Below, one piece after another: positions 47,031 through 57,175 of a stretch of DNA of 64,000 nucleotides. The DNA is from Azomonas agilis (lineage in GTDB: Bacteria; Pseudomonadota; Gammaproteobacteria; Pseudomonadales; Pseudomonadaceae). Position 1 is the first letter of the stretch; each line of letters begins with the position of its first letter. Under the pieces are notes generated by a model that had not been told where the DNA came from, did no database searches, and was given only the letters and a program-made list of their open reading frames with translations. Both the position numbers and the translations under genes were made by a program. The stretch is taken from NCBI RefSeq assembly GCF_007830255.1, contig NZ_VLKG01000001.1, positions 1 through 64,000 of the forward strand. The letters are read 5' to 3'.

Positions 47031-47447
47031 ATGAGCAACATTACTCGCCGCGATCCTTTCGACGAGTTCTTCCGTGGTTTTTTTGTACGCCCCGTTGAAT
47101 TCGGCGGTGCTGGCGATGCTGCGCCCCCTATTCGGCTGGATGTCAAGGAAGATGCCGAAATGTATCACATACACGCCGAACTCCCCGGTGTGAAAAAAGA
47201 AGATATTCATGTGCAGATCGACGGCCCTATGGTCGCCATCAGCGCCGAACGTAAGCAGGAAAAAGAAGTGAAAGAGGGTGAACGTATCCTGCGTACCGAG
47301 CGGTACTTCGGGCAGGTATCTCGCAGCTTCCAACTGAGTCACGACATTGACGATGTCCACGCTACCGCCAAATTCTCCGACGGCGTACTGGAGCTGAGCC
47401 TACCGAAGAAATCCACACCTCAGGCCAAACACTTGACCGTCCAATAA
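47031..47447 (+). CDS. Hsp20/alpha-crystallin small heat-shock protein
   Basis: A holdase chaperone of about 138 residues that binds unfolding proteins. The alpha-crystallin domain covers about 40-130 (YHIHAELPGVKKEDIHVQID, then RYFGQVSRSFQLSHDID and FSDGVLELSLPKK). The N-terminus (RRDPFDEFFRGFFVRP) is the usual short arm. ATG 47031 has AGGAG at 7 bases. A sigma-32-type promoter lies upstream. Confidence 0.93.
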   Translation: MSNITRRDPFDEFFRGFFVRPVEFGGAGDAAPPIRLDVKEDAEMYHIHAELPGVKKEDIHVQIDGPMVAISAERKQEKEVKEGERILRTERYFGQVSRSFQLSHDIDDVHATAKFSDGVLELSLPKKSTPQAKHLTVQ

Positions 47448-47464
47448 GCAGCAACTGCCTCTGC

Positions 47465-47490
47465 GCCCGTATGCTAACCCGCATACGGGC
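47465..47490 (+). terminator. terminator hairpin after Hsp20 gene
   Basis: Perfect 10-bp stem GCCCGTATGC/GCATACGGGC with a 6-base loop and no T-run. Confidence 0.6.
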
Positions 47491-47610
47491 CGCTGCCTTA
47501 CCCAGAACCTCATCATTCCCGCTATAATTTGTGCTATTGGGTACAAAATACCCCTATGAAATACCGCTCGTATCGGTATTGCTCCTTACCTCTCGCACAG
47601 GATTTTCATT

Positions 47611-47949
47611 ATGTCCGCCACCAACCCAGCCGAAGAAGAAGTCAGCTCCTTTTTTGACTTGGCGAATCAGTTTATTGAAGTCGCCAACCGTCAACTGGAA
47701 GAAGAGGAAAAAACTCTGGAAGAAGTGGCCAGCGCCTTCCGTTACGCGGTCGCTCGCTTTACCGCTTATGAGACCGTCACCCGCTTGGGCGCGATTTTCA
47801 GCGCTGAAATTGAAGGTCTACCCAACCCCGACCAAGTCAAAGAAGAGTTATTGGCTAAATTTGTAGAACAGTTCCGCAGCATGCTGGATGAGAACCTATC
47901 CGAGCAAATCCAAGCAATGTCGGAGTCGGAAGAAGAAAAACAGCACTGA
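47611..47949 (+). CDS. DUF3144-family protein
   Basis: A 112-residue acidic helical protein. It shows the family pattern FFDLANQFIEVANRQL followed by VASAFRYAVARFTAYE. The function is unknown; it is predicted cytosolic. The upstream frame from 47531 is out of phase and rejected. Confidence 0.82.
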   Translation: MSATNPAEEEVSSFFDLANQFIEVANRQLEEEEKTLEEVASAFRYAVARFTAYETVTRLGAIFSAEIEGLPNPDQVKEELLAKFVEQFRSMLDENLSEQIQAMSESEEEKQH

Positions 47950-47958
47950 TAGGCTGTT

Positions 47959-47986
47959 AATCCCCGCCTCAACGGAAGCGGGGATT
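47959..47986. terminator. hairpin between convergent genes
   Basis: Perfect 9-bp stem AATCCCCGC/GCGGGGATT with a 10-base loop, between the DUF3144 gene and the convergent secreted-protein gene. Confidence 0.7.
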
Positions 47987-48000
47987 GCTAAATCAACCGG

Positions 48001-48405
48001 CTATTTTTTGCCAGCGCAGGACTTAGCCGTAAACCGCTCGACCGCGATGGGCCTGTTGGTTTTGTATTCGCTAAAGTCATAGCGCAGGGTAGCGCCATCG
48101 CTCATCAATTTCCGAAAGCCTTGATTGGCACACACGCTGTCATGCAGTTGTGCACGCACCAGCTTAGGATTATCGCGCATCATCGCCGCATGATGAGGCT
48201 GCACACTGATGTAGTTAATCAGCTCAGTACCGTCCACATCATAGCCCTGATCCAATAAATTTTCGTTGATGGCTCGTGGTGTTCCCGCACTGCTTTCCTT
48301 AGCAACCTGTTTAAGTAACAGGTTCAACTCATGATCCTTTAAGGAAGCAGCCTGAACACTCAGACTGAAGAAACAGAGTACACACAACACCCATAGCCGT
48401 TTCAT
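48001..48405 (-). CDS. secreted protein resembling the quorum-sensing-regulated PA3611 family
   Basis: A product of about 134 residues with a signal peptide (MKRLWVLCVLCFFSLSVQA). The mature domain has two Cys (HDSVCANQGFRKLMSDGATL, TAKSCAGKK) and a TELINYISVQPHHAAMMRDN segment. From memory these resemble PA3611-type quorum-sensing-regulated virulence factor proteins, whose biochemical role is unknown. ATG 48405 follows AGAGGA at a good distance; the upstream ATG at 48426 is rejected. Confidence 0.7.
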   Translation of the reverse strand: MKRLWVLCVLCFFSLSVQAASLKDHELNLLLKQVAKESSAGTPRAINENLLDQGYDVDGTELINYISVQPHHAAMMRDNPKLVRAQLHDSVCANQGFRKLMSDGATLRYDFSEYKTNRPIAVERFTAKSCAGKK

Positions 48406-48502
48406 TAAATATCCTCTTAGCATCACCTAGCCTGACGGCCTCTTCTGTCGGTTATCAAGACAGACTGTTAGACTGATCTGCCCTGTTCCGGTTTCAGTGT
48501 AC

Positions 48503-49234
48503 ATGCCCCATGCCGTAGCTCGCTTGCGTGACCAACGTCTGGCACGCAGCCTTAAGCCTTTTTTAGCCCGTGGAGCCCGCGTTGAACGCTGCCCCCGCTG
48601 CCGTGTCTCACGCGCCTACTGTGTGTGCGCTTGGCAACCTAGGATCAGCAGCCAAGCCGGTGTTTGTCTGCTGATGCACGATACCGAACCCCTTAAGCCT
48701 AGCAATACTGGCTGGCTGATTGCGGATATTATCCCCGATACCTGGGCTTTTGGCTGGCAACGCACGGAAACTGATCCTCAATTACTGGCTCTGCTCAAAG
48801 ATCCGCGCTGGCAACCATTGGTGGTTTTCCCCGGAGAATACGCCGCCCCTGAGCGCGTGATCAGCCATGTATCGCTACCCTCGGGAAAACGCCCGCTGTT
48901 TATTTTACTGGATGCCACTTGGACCGAGGCGCGGAAAATTTTCCGCAAAAGTCCCTATTTGGATGGCTTTCCCGTGCTCAGCATCCAGCCGGAGCAACTG
49001 TCTCGCTATCGGCTGCGGCGCTCCACCCGTGAGGAGCATCTGTGTACGGCGGAAGTAGCTGCAGTGTGCTTGGAGCTGGCCCAAGAGCCAGAAACTGCCC
49101 AAGCCCTGAATCTATGGTTGGATGCCTTTACTCAACACTATTTGGCCGCCAAACAGAATCAGCGGGTTGATACTTCTGATCTGCTCCACTACCAGTTGAG
49201 CCAATACAGCGCTGCCCGCCCCAAAGCGCCTTAA
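48503..49234 (+). CDS. tapT: tRNA-uridine aminocarboxypropyltransferase (DTW domain)
   Basis: A SAM-dependent enzyme of about 243 residues that makes acp3U in the tRNA variable loop. The N-terminal zinc motif ([19 protein letters not shown]) and the DTW signature ([20 protein letters not shown]) are both present, as is [23 protein letters not shown] 48503 and the alternative at 48497 differ by two residues. It lies 22 bp before rsmC, so two RNA-modification genes form one unit. Confidence 0.9.
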   Translation: MPHAVARLRDQRLARSLKPFLARGARVERCPRCRVSRAYCVCAWQPRISSQAGVCLLMHDTEPLKPSNTGWLIADIIPDTWAFGWQRTETDPQLLALLKDPRWQPLVVFPGEYAAPERVISHVSLPSGKRPLFILLDATWTEARKIFRKSPYLDGFPVLSIQPEQLSRYRLRRSTREEHLCTAEVAAVCLELAQEPETAQALNLWLDAFTQHYLAAKQNQRVDTSDLLHYQLSQYSAARPKAP

Positions 49235-49256
49235 AACCCTGTATTCAAGAGGCTTT

Positions 49257-50246
49257 ATGCACCCCCAAAGCCAAGTGTTATTACGCCAATCGGAGTTATT
49301 TACTGGCCCCCTGTTACTGGCTGGATTACCGGCTGATGCGCTGCTCGATGAGTTACCTCAAGCCATCGGTTGGAGTTGGCATGCCGGTGAATACCGTTGG
49401 CTGAATACGGCCTATGCCCAACGCAGCCATTTTGGTATTCAGCCACCCAGAGCAGATTGGGCAGCAGCGGTGCTGTTTTTGCCTAAATCCCGCGAACTCA
49501 CCGAATATTTGCTGCAGGCTTTGGCCCACCAAGTACCGGACAAGCCACTGTATTTAGTCGGCGAAAAACGAGCCGGTGTTGAGCGGGCTGCTAAACAGCT
49601 CAGTATCTTCGGACAGCCTCGCAAATTGGACAGCGCCCGCCACTGCCAACTCTGGCAAGTGCGGGTGACTTCTGCGCCTGAACCGGTGTTAGAGCCTCAC
49701 ACTTTCACAGTGGCTTTAGCACAGGGCGCTTTATCGGTGCGCAGTCTGCCCGGTGTCTTCAGTCATGGGCGTTTGGATGTAGGCACGGCTTTGCTATTAC
49801 AACACCTCGAAGATCTGCCCCAAGGCGATTGGCTGGACTATGGCTGTGGAGCCGGCGTATTAGGCGCAGCCCTCAAACAAAGTTATCCGCACAATCATCT
49901 GCACTTATTGGATGTGGATGCCTTTGCACTGGAGAGCAGCCATCTCACCTTAGCGGCTAATCAACTAAGCGCCGAGGTGATCGCTGGAGACAGTCTCGCC
50001 GACGCACCTACCAATCTTGCCGCCATCATCACCAATCCACCCTTCCACCAAGGAGTGCATACGGATTACCAAGCTACAGAGCGCCTAATCCGGGAAGCCA
50101 AACAGCATTTAAAACCGGGGGGCGTATTACGTCTGGTGGCTAACAGCTTCCTGCGCTACCCCGAGCTGATTGAGCAACACCTTGGCCCTTGTCGTATTTT
50201 GGCTGAGCAACAAGGATTTCGTATCTATGAAGCACGCCGCCCGTAA
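49257..50246 (+). CDS. rsmC: 16S rRNA m2G1207 methyltransferase
   Basis: A 329-residue protein with two related methyltransferase folds: an N-terminal non-catalytic copy and a C-terminal active one. The SAM motif is [14 protein letters not shown] and the catalytic motif is [14 protein letters not shown]. Length and order fit RsmC; RlmG is a close relative and second choice. It follows tapT closely. Confidence 0.9.
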   Translation: MHPQSQVLLRQSELFTGPLLLAGLPADALLDELPQAIGWSWHAGEYRWLNTAYAQRSHFGIQPPRADWAAAVLFLPKSRELTEYLLQALAHQVPDKPLYLVGEKRAGVERAAKQLSIFGQPRKLDSARHCQLWQVRVTSAPEPVLEPHTFTVALAQGALSVRSLPGVFSHGRLDVGTALLLQHLEDLPQGDWLDYGCGAGVLGAALKQSYPHNHLHLLDVDAFALESSHLTLAANQLSAEVIAGDSLADAPTNLAAIITNPPFHQGVHTDYQATERLIREAKQHLKPGGVLRLVANSFLRYPELIEQHLGPCRILAEQQGFRIYEARRP

Positions 50247-50287
50247 TCAAGGCTTGCATCAAGTACGGAGCTTGGGCACACTGCGCT

Positions 50288-50402
50288 CGTCCTGAGGGAG
50301 TAGTCTCGGCCAGCTTCGCTGTCCGGCCCCTGTCAACAGGCTGAGTCCAACGACTCTGGCAGTGGCGGCCCTACCTAAAGCGGCCTGACAAGACTCATGA
50401 CG
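50288..50402 (+). ncRNA. probable yybP-ykoY manganese riboswitch
   Basis: P1 pairs CGTCCTGAG (50288-50296) with CTCATGACG (50394-50402), 8 of 9 bases. GGAGTAG follows P1 at once, GTCAACA sits in a short hairpin, and GGCGGCCCTACC precedes CTGACAAGACTCATGA; these are the conserved blocks of the class. Downstream, hairpin 50403-50436 (CACAAAACCTG/CAGGTTTGTG) and an alternative pairing AGGGCGGG (50419-50426) with CCCGCCCT (50452-50459) can compete, the second lying just before the ribosome site. The next gene is a GDT1-type exporter, a known target. Confidence 0.8.
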
Positions 50403-50471
50403 CACAAAACCTGAACCGAGGGCGGGCAGGTTTGTGTGTCATGTCGCTATTCCCGCCCTTCAGGAAATCCC

Positions 50472-51065
50472 GTGGAAGCCTTCTTTATCCCTACGCTGAT
50501 CGTCGCTTTAGCTGAGATCGGCGACAAAACCCAATTATTGGCTCTGGTATTGGCGGCCCGTTACCGCAAACCTTGGCCCATTATTCTCGGTATTTTAGTA
50601 GCCACCCTAGCCAATCACTTTGCCGCCGGTGCTTTAGGCAGTTGGGTGGCCGGTTTATTCTCTCCCCAAACCCTGACTTGGCTGCTGGCAGGCTCCTTCG
50701 CTGCAGTGGCTCTTTGGACGCTGATTCCGGATAAATTGGACGATGATGAGGGCAACACGGCCAAAAACTTTGGCCCCTTCGTCGCCACCCTGATTGCTTT
50801 TTTTATGGCGGAAATGGGCGATAAGACCCAAGTAGCTACGGTGATGCTGGCGGCCCAATACGATGCCTTTGTGCTGGTTATTTTAGGCACCACAGTGGGC
50901 ATGCTGTTAGCCAACGTTCCCGTGGTACTGATCGGCAACTTTGCCGCCGAGCGTTTACCCCTTGATCTGATCCGTCGCCTCGCAGCCGCTGCCTTTGGTC
51001 TTTTGGCTTTGTACGCGGCCTACGAGGCATGGACTATGGGCGCTGTAGCCACAGCAGCCGCCTAA
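50472..51065 (+). CDS. GDT1/TMEM165 (UPF0016) family manganese exporter
   Basis: A product of about 197 residues with six membrane helices and the two family motifs ALAEIGDKTQLLALVLA and FMAEMGDKTQVATVMLA. Family members export Mn2+ (some move Ca2+). The GTG start at 50472 follows AGGAAAT, and the family N-terminus (VEAFFIPTLIVALAEIGDKT) begins there. The upstream ATG at 50436 would fall in the riboswitch expression platform. It converges with and overlaps the M48 gene by 4 bp. Confidence 0.9.
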   Translation: MEAFFIPTLIVALAEIGDKTQLLALVLAARYRKPWPIILGILVATLANHFAAGALGSWVAGLFSPQTLTWLLAGSFAAVALWTLIPDKLDDDEGNTAKNFGPFVATLIAFFMAEMGDKTQVATVMLAAQYDAFVLVILGTTVGMLLANVPVVLIGNFAAERLPLDLIRRLAAAAFGLLALYAAYEAWTMGAVATAAA

Positions 51066-51874
51066 CGGCGGGCTTTGGCCTGCTCATACAGCGGCATGAC
51101 CTTAGGGATTGCCGCCTGTAGCGCCGCCATACGGTTGCTAGGGGCTGGATGGGTACTCAAAAACTCCGGCGGATTACCTCCTGCAGCACTCATTTTTTGC
51201 CATAAGGTGAGGGCTGCGTTGGGGTTGTATCCAGCGCGGGCGGCGAGTTCTAGGCCAATCAAGTCCGCTTCGTTTTCATTCTGCCGACTGTTAGGCAGCG
51301 TCATCAGGTACTTAACGCCTGTATTTGCCAGATCCGCCCCCGCACCAAAGCCAAATGCAGTGCCCACTTGCGTGGCCATTTGCACGCCATAGGCTTTCGA
51401 CATAGCCTCACGCCCGTGCTCGCGTAGGGCGTGGGCGATTTCATGCCCCATCACGGCGGCAATTTCGTCGTCGGTCAATTTGAGTTTGTTGATCAGTCCG
51501 GTGTAGAAAATAATTTTCCCACCCGGCCCACAGTTGGCGTTTAGCTCATCGCTGTCAATGACGTTGACTTCCCAATTCCAGCTCAAAGCGTCCTGACGAA
51601 ACACGCCTACTTGGGCAATCAAGCGCTTGGCAATGCCTTGAATGCGCTGATTTACGGTTCCACTTTGCTCTAACACTCCTTCTTTGGCGGCGGTGGTTAG
51701 GGTCTCTTGATAGGATTGAGCATACATCTGATTCACCTGTGCCTCGGACAGCATGCTGAACATGTACTGTTCCCGATGCACACCGAGGGCTCCGCCTTCG
51801 GTTGTATTCACTGGCTGACAGGCCGACAGCATCACCGATACGGCGACGATCCCCATAGAACTGCGTTGGTACAT
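51062..51874 (-). CDS. M48-family metallopeptidase lipoprotein (LoiP/BepA-like)
   Basis: A product of about 270 residues with a lipobox (VSVMLSAC). The zinc motif is in AVMGHEIAHALREHGREA (HExxH), and the third ligand Glu lies in RQNENEADLIGLELAARAG. It should act in the periplasm on outer-membrane or misfolded proteins. It lacks the C-terminal TPR repeats of BepA, so it is nearer to LoiP/YcaL. ATG 51874 has AGGAGAGG upstream; the longer frame to 51922 is rejected. Confidence 0.9.
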   Translation of the reverse strand: MYQRSSMGIVAVSVMLSACQPVNTTEGGALGVHREQYMFSMLSEAQVNQMYAQSYQETLTTAAKEGVLEQSGTVNQRIQGIAKRLIAQVGVFRQDALSWNWEVNVIDSDELNANCGPGGKIIFYTGLINKLKLTDDEIAAVMGHEIAHALREHGREAMSKAYGVQMATQVGTAFGFGAGADLANTGVKYLMTLPNSRQNENEADLIGLELAARAGYNPNAALTLWQKMSAAGGNPPEFLSTHPAPSNRMAALQAAIPKVMPLYEQAKARR

Positions 51875-52083
51875 AATAACCTCTCCTGAATGCGGGCCGA
51901 TTATGCTAAAGCCAGTCCTCAAGCACTACCGTCAAAGAGCACTGATACATAGACAGATAGGGGCCTCATTCATTCCCTAGGCAAAGCCTGCAAAGAATTT
52001 GCAACCTTTAGTTTCCCTCAAGACAGTTCGCTTTATAATTCGCAGCTTTCCCGCCCTGAACCCCCTTGCCGACCGAGAACCTG

Positions 52084-53247
52084 ATGGACGCCTTCGAAGC
52101 CATCCGCCCTTATTCCGACGCTGAAGTAACCCCCGTGCTACAGCGACTGCTCAATGACTCAGAGCTTTTGAACACTCTGGCGCATTTTCGCTTTCCCCGA
52201 CTGGCTCCATATGCAGATTGGGCCCTGCGCCCCCTGATTGCTTGGCGCTTACGTCGCGAATTTGCCGGCATTAACACGGTTGATGCCCTGCAAAAGAAAA
52301 TCGAGCTCTATGTAGACTACACCGTGGAACAGGCCACCGATGGCATCAGTTACTCCGGATTAGAGCACCTGAGCGCGGGGCAGGCTTATCTGTTTTTATC
52401 CAATCACCGCGACATTGTGATGGATCCGGCCTTCGTCAACTATGTGCTCTTCCACGCCAAGCTCCCTACACCACGCATTGCCATCGGTGACAACCTGCTG
52501 CAAAAGCCCTTTGTCAGCGATCTGATGCGTCTGAATAAGAGTTTTATCGTACATCGCTCGCTAACAGGACGGCGTGAGAAACTGGCGGCTTATCAGCTAC
52601 TGTCAGCCTACATCAATCACTCGCTGATTAAAGATCAGCACTCCATCTGGATTGCACAGGCGGAAGGACGTGCTAAGGATGGGGATGACCGTACCGATTC
52701 AGCCATCCTAAAAATGCTGCATATGAGCCGCAAGGATGAGTCCTTCGCTCAGGTGATGCAGGAGCTGCACATTGTGCCGGTCTCCATCAGCTATGAGTAC
52801 GATCCCTGCGACCAAGCTAAAGCACGGGAGCTGTGCATTCGTGCCCAAACCGGCAGCTATACCAAGGTTCCGGGCGAGGATGACAACAGCATTGCCAAAG
52901 GCATCACCGGCTACAAGGGACGGGTACACATTCACTTTGGCACGCCTGTGAGCCACTCCCCGGAAGAAGCTAAGCAACTGGCCAATCAGCTGGATCGGCA
53001 GATTTTATCCAGCTATCGCCTATTTCCGGTGCATTACTTAGCTTATGCCCAGTGGGATCAGCGCGAGACGGACTTGGGGATTCCAGCCCTCGATCAGCTA
53101 TTTAAAGGCTCTGAGATTCACCAAGCTCAAGAAACTTGGGAAAAACGCTTAGAAGCCTGCCCAGAAGAGCAACGTCCCTACCTGATTCAGCAGTACGCCA
53201 TGCCGGTACGCAATCAGTATCGTTTGGCCGCAGGACGAGCGCTCTAA
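52084..53247 (+). CDS. glycerol-phosphate acyltransferase-like protein
   Basis: A product of about 387 residues. The PlsC/PlsB-type motif NHRDIVMDPAFVN (HxxxxD) and the AQAEGRAKDGDDRTD block (in place of the usual EGxRS) are present. It should acylate a lysophosphatidate-like lipid at the inner membrane, but the substrate is uncertain because the segment after the HxxxxD box is long and unlike classical PlsC. ATG 52084 is preferred to the TTG at 52066. Confidence 0.78.
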   Translation: MDAFEAIRPYSDAEVTPVLQRLLNDSELLNTLAHFRFPRLAPYADWALRPLIAWRLRREFAGINTVDALQKKIELYVDYTVEQATDGISYSGLEHLSAGQAYLFLSNHRDIVMDPAFVNYVLFHAKLPTPRIAIGDNLLQKPFVSDLMRLNKSFIVHRSLTGRREKLAAYQLLSAYINHSLIKDQHSIWIAQAEGRAKDGDDRTDSAILKMLHMSRKDESFAQVMQELHIVPVSISYEYDPCDQAKARELCIRAQTGSYTKVPGEDDNSIAKGITGYKGRVHIHFGTPVSHSPEEAKQLANQLDRQILSSYRLFPVHYLAYAQWDQRETDLGIPALDQLFKGSEIHQAQETWEKRLEACPEEQRPYLIQQYAMPVRNQYRLAAGRAL

Positions 53248-53262
53248 GCCGCCGATTCTCCA

Positions 53263-53283
53263 AGGGCAGCGCAAAGCTGCCCT
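53263..53283. terminator. hairpin between acyltransferase and yajG
   Basis: Perfect 8-bp stem AGGGCAGC/GCTGCCCT with a 5-base loop, between convergent genes. Confidence 0.65.
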
Positions 53284-53292
53284 CCTTTGCCT

Positions 53293-53880
53293 TTAACGCC
53301 CTAACATCAGTTGACCAATGCCCTGATCCTTGAACACGCGGCTAAGCACATCGCTTAACACTTCGCTAACCAGCTCATTATTGGTTTGCTCGTTAGGCGC
53401 CATGCCAAACTTCTGATCCAAAGTCGCTGAGTAACGTCCGTTATAGGAGCGATTAGCTACCCGCACCTCAACCAACAAGGTGGCACGAATCACCGCCTCA
53501 GTGACGTATACCGAGTCCTTGGGTGATTGATACTTCAACTCCGCCACCGTCAGGGTGAGGTGCGGGATATTCTGCGGGCCGGATGCTGGAGTAAAACCCA
53601 TCAAACGCACTCCTGCCTCAGTTTCAGACTGTAAACGCGCCCGCAAGCGCTCCGCAGGTACAGTTACTGCGCTGGTTTCAGGATACAAACCACCTCGGGT
53701 TCCCAACACTGGGGATGGCCGATTGTCCACGATCTGCACCACCACAGGCTGTCCCTGACCTACGGGGGTGATTGGCCCTTTCAGCTTAGGAATAGGGTCC
53801 AGTTGCTGCGGGCTGTGCGCACAGCCCATCAAAACCAACACACAGGCCGCCATTCCTGCCCACAACAGGCGTTGCAACAT
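53293..53880 (-). CDS. yajG: YajG-family lipoprotein
   Basis: A product of about 195 residues with a lipobox (VLVLMGCAHSPQ). The YajG pattern is present: VVVQIVDNRPSPVLGTRGG, a HLTLTVAELKYQS strand, and NELVSEVLSDVLSRVFKD near the end. Its role in the envelope is unknown. ATG 53880 gives a proper signal peptide; the frame is open to 53922. Confidence 0.85.
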   Translation of the reverse strand: MLQRLLWAGMAACVLVLMGCAHSPQQLDPIPKLKGPITPVGQGQPVVVQIVDNRPSPVLGTRGGLYPETSAVTVPAERLRARLQSETEAGVRLMGFTPASGPQNIPHLTLTVAELKYQSPKDSVYVTEAVIRATLLVEVRVANRSYNGRYSATLDQKFGMAPNEQTNNELVSEVLSDVLSRVFKDQGIGQLMLGR

Positions 53881-53914
53881 GCCGCTTCTCCTCAGCCAGA
53901 TAACTATTTTGATA

Positions 53915-54802
53915 TTAAGCACACGCTGGTTTAGCCTGTATCACCAAGGCTACACCGCCTAAAACAGCCAAAGCGCACCAGAACAGACGCTCAGTCAGAG
54001 GCTCTCCCAACCAAAGCACTGCACCCAGCGCTGCAATAACCGGTACGGTCAATTGCACACTGGCCGCAGTGGTGGTGGATATTTGCCCCATTACGCTGTA
54101 CCAAAGCGCATAACCGACCCCCGATGCCACCGCTCCAGCTAATACGGCATACAGCACGCCCGTCAGATTCAAACGCAGGGTGGGCATAATCACTAAGGTC
54201 AGCACCAGCGCTAATACGCTAGCACGCCAGAAATTCCCGGCGGTGGCGGCCATAAAATCCTTTGAGCGCGCACCGCGCAGTGAGTAAATACCCCAAGCAG
54301 CTCCCGCCAACAGCATCAGTAAGGCCATCGGCCAAGAAGGAGTTTCGGCACCGGGCAATAACATCACCACCAAACCCGCACAGGCCAGCAGTAAACCGAA
54401 CCATTGTAGGGTTTTAAAAGGCTCCCCTCGATACAAGGCCCAGCCCATCATGGTGACTTGAACCGCCCCAAATAACAGCAGGGCTCCTGTGGCCGCCGAT
54501 AGGCTGACATAAGCCCAAGAAAATCCAGCGGCATACACAAACAACGCCGCTGCTGAACACCAGTCACCCGCTGCTTCCGTTGCTGTAGAGTGCGTCTGCC
54601 GCCAACGCAAAATCAGCCACAGCACCAAGGCTCCTGCCACTAAACGTATACTGGTAAAACTGGTGGCATCCATGCCGGTACTTTTTAAGGCCAGACGGCA
54701 CAGCAGTGAATTACCGGCAAAGGCCAGCATCGCCAACGCCACTGCTAATACCTTATATCCTAGGTTCCAGCCTACCGATCCAACTTGCATGGAAGTCACC
54801 AT
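53915..54802 (-). CDS. EamA/DMT-family transporter
   Basis: A product of about 295 residues with ten predicted membrane helices in two EamA repeats (AMLAFAGNSLLCRLALKS opening the first, AGAAWGIYSLRGARSKDF opening the second). Such proteins export or import small metabolites; the substrate is unknown. ATG 54802 is preferred to the TTG at 54826, which lies within ligA. It is placed just after ligA and may share its transcript. Confidence 0.85.
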   Translation of the reverse strand: MVTSMQVGSVGWNLGYKVLAVALAMLAFAGNSLLCRLALKSTGMDATSFTSIRLVAGALVLWLILRWRQTHSTATEAAGDWCSAAALFVYAAGFSWAYVSLSAATGALLLFGAVQVTMMGWALYRGEPFKTLQWFGLLLACAGLVVMLLPGAETPSWPMALLMLLAGAAWGIYSLRGARSKDFMAATAGNFWRASVLALVLTLVIMPTLRLNLTGVLYAVLAGAVASGVGYALWYSVMGQISTTTAASVQLTVPVIAALGAVLWLGEPLTERLFWCALAVLGGVALVIQAKPACA

Positions 54803-54812
54803 CCCACTGTTA

Positions 54813-57170
<2,358 letters not shown>

Positions 57171-57175
57171 TCAAA

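Noticed and set aside
47531-47866. A 111-codon frame overlapping the DUF3144 gene
   Set aside because: Out of phase with the recognised family and with Lys/Ser-rich shadow composition.
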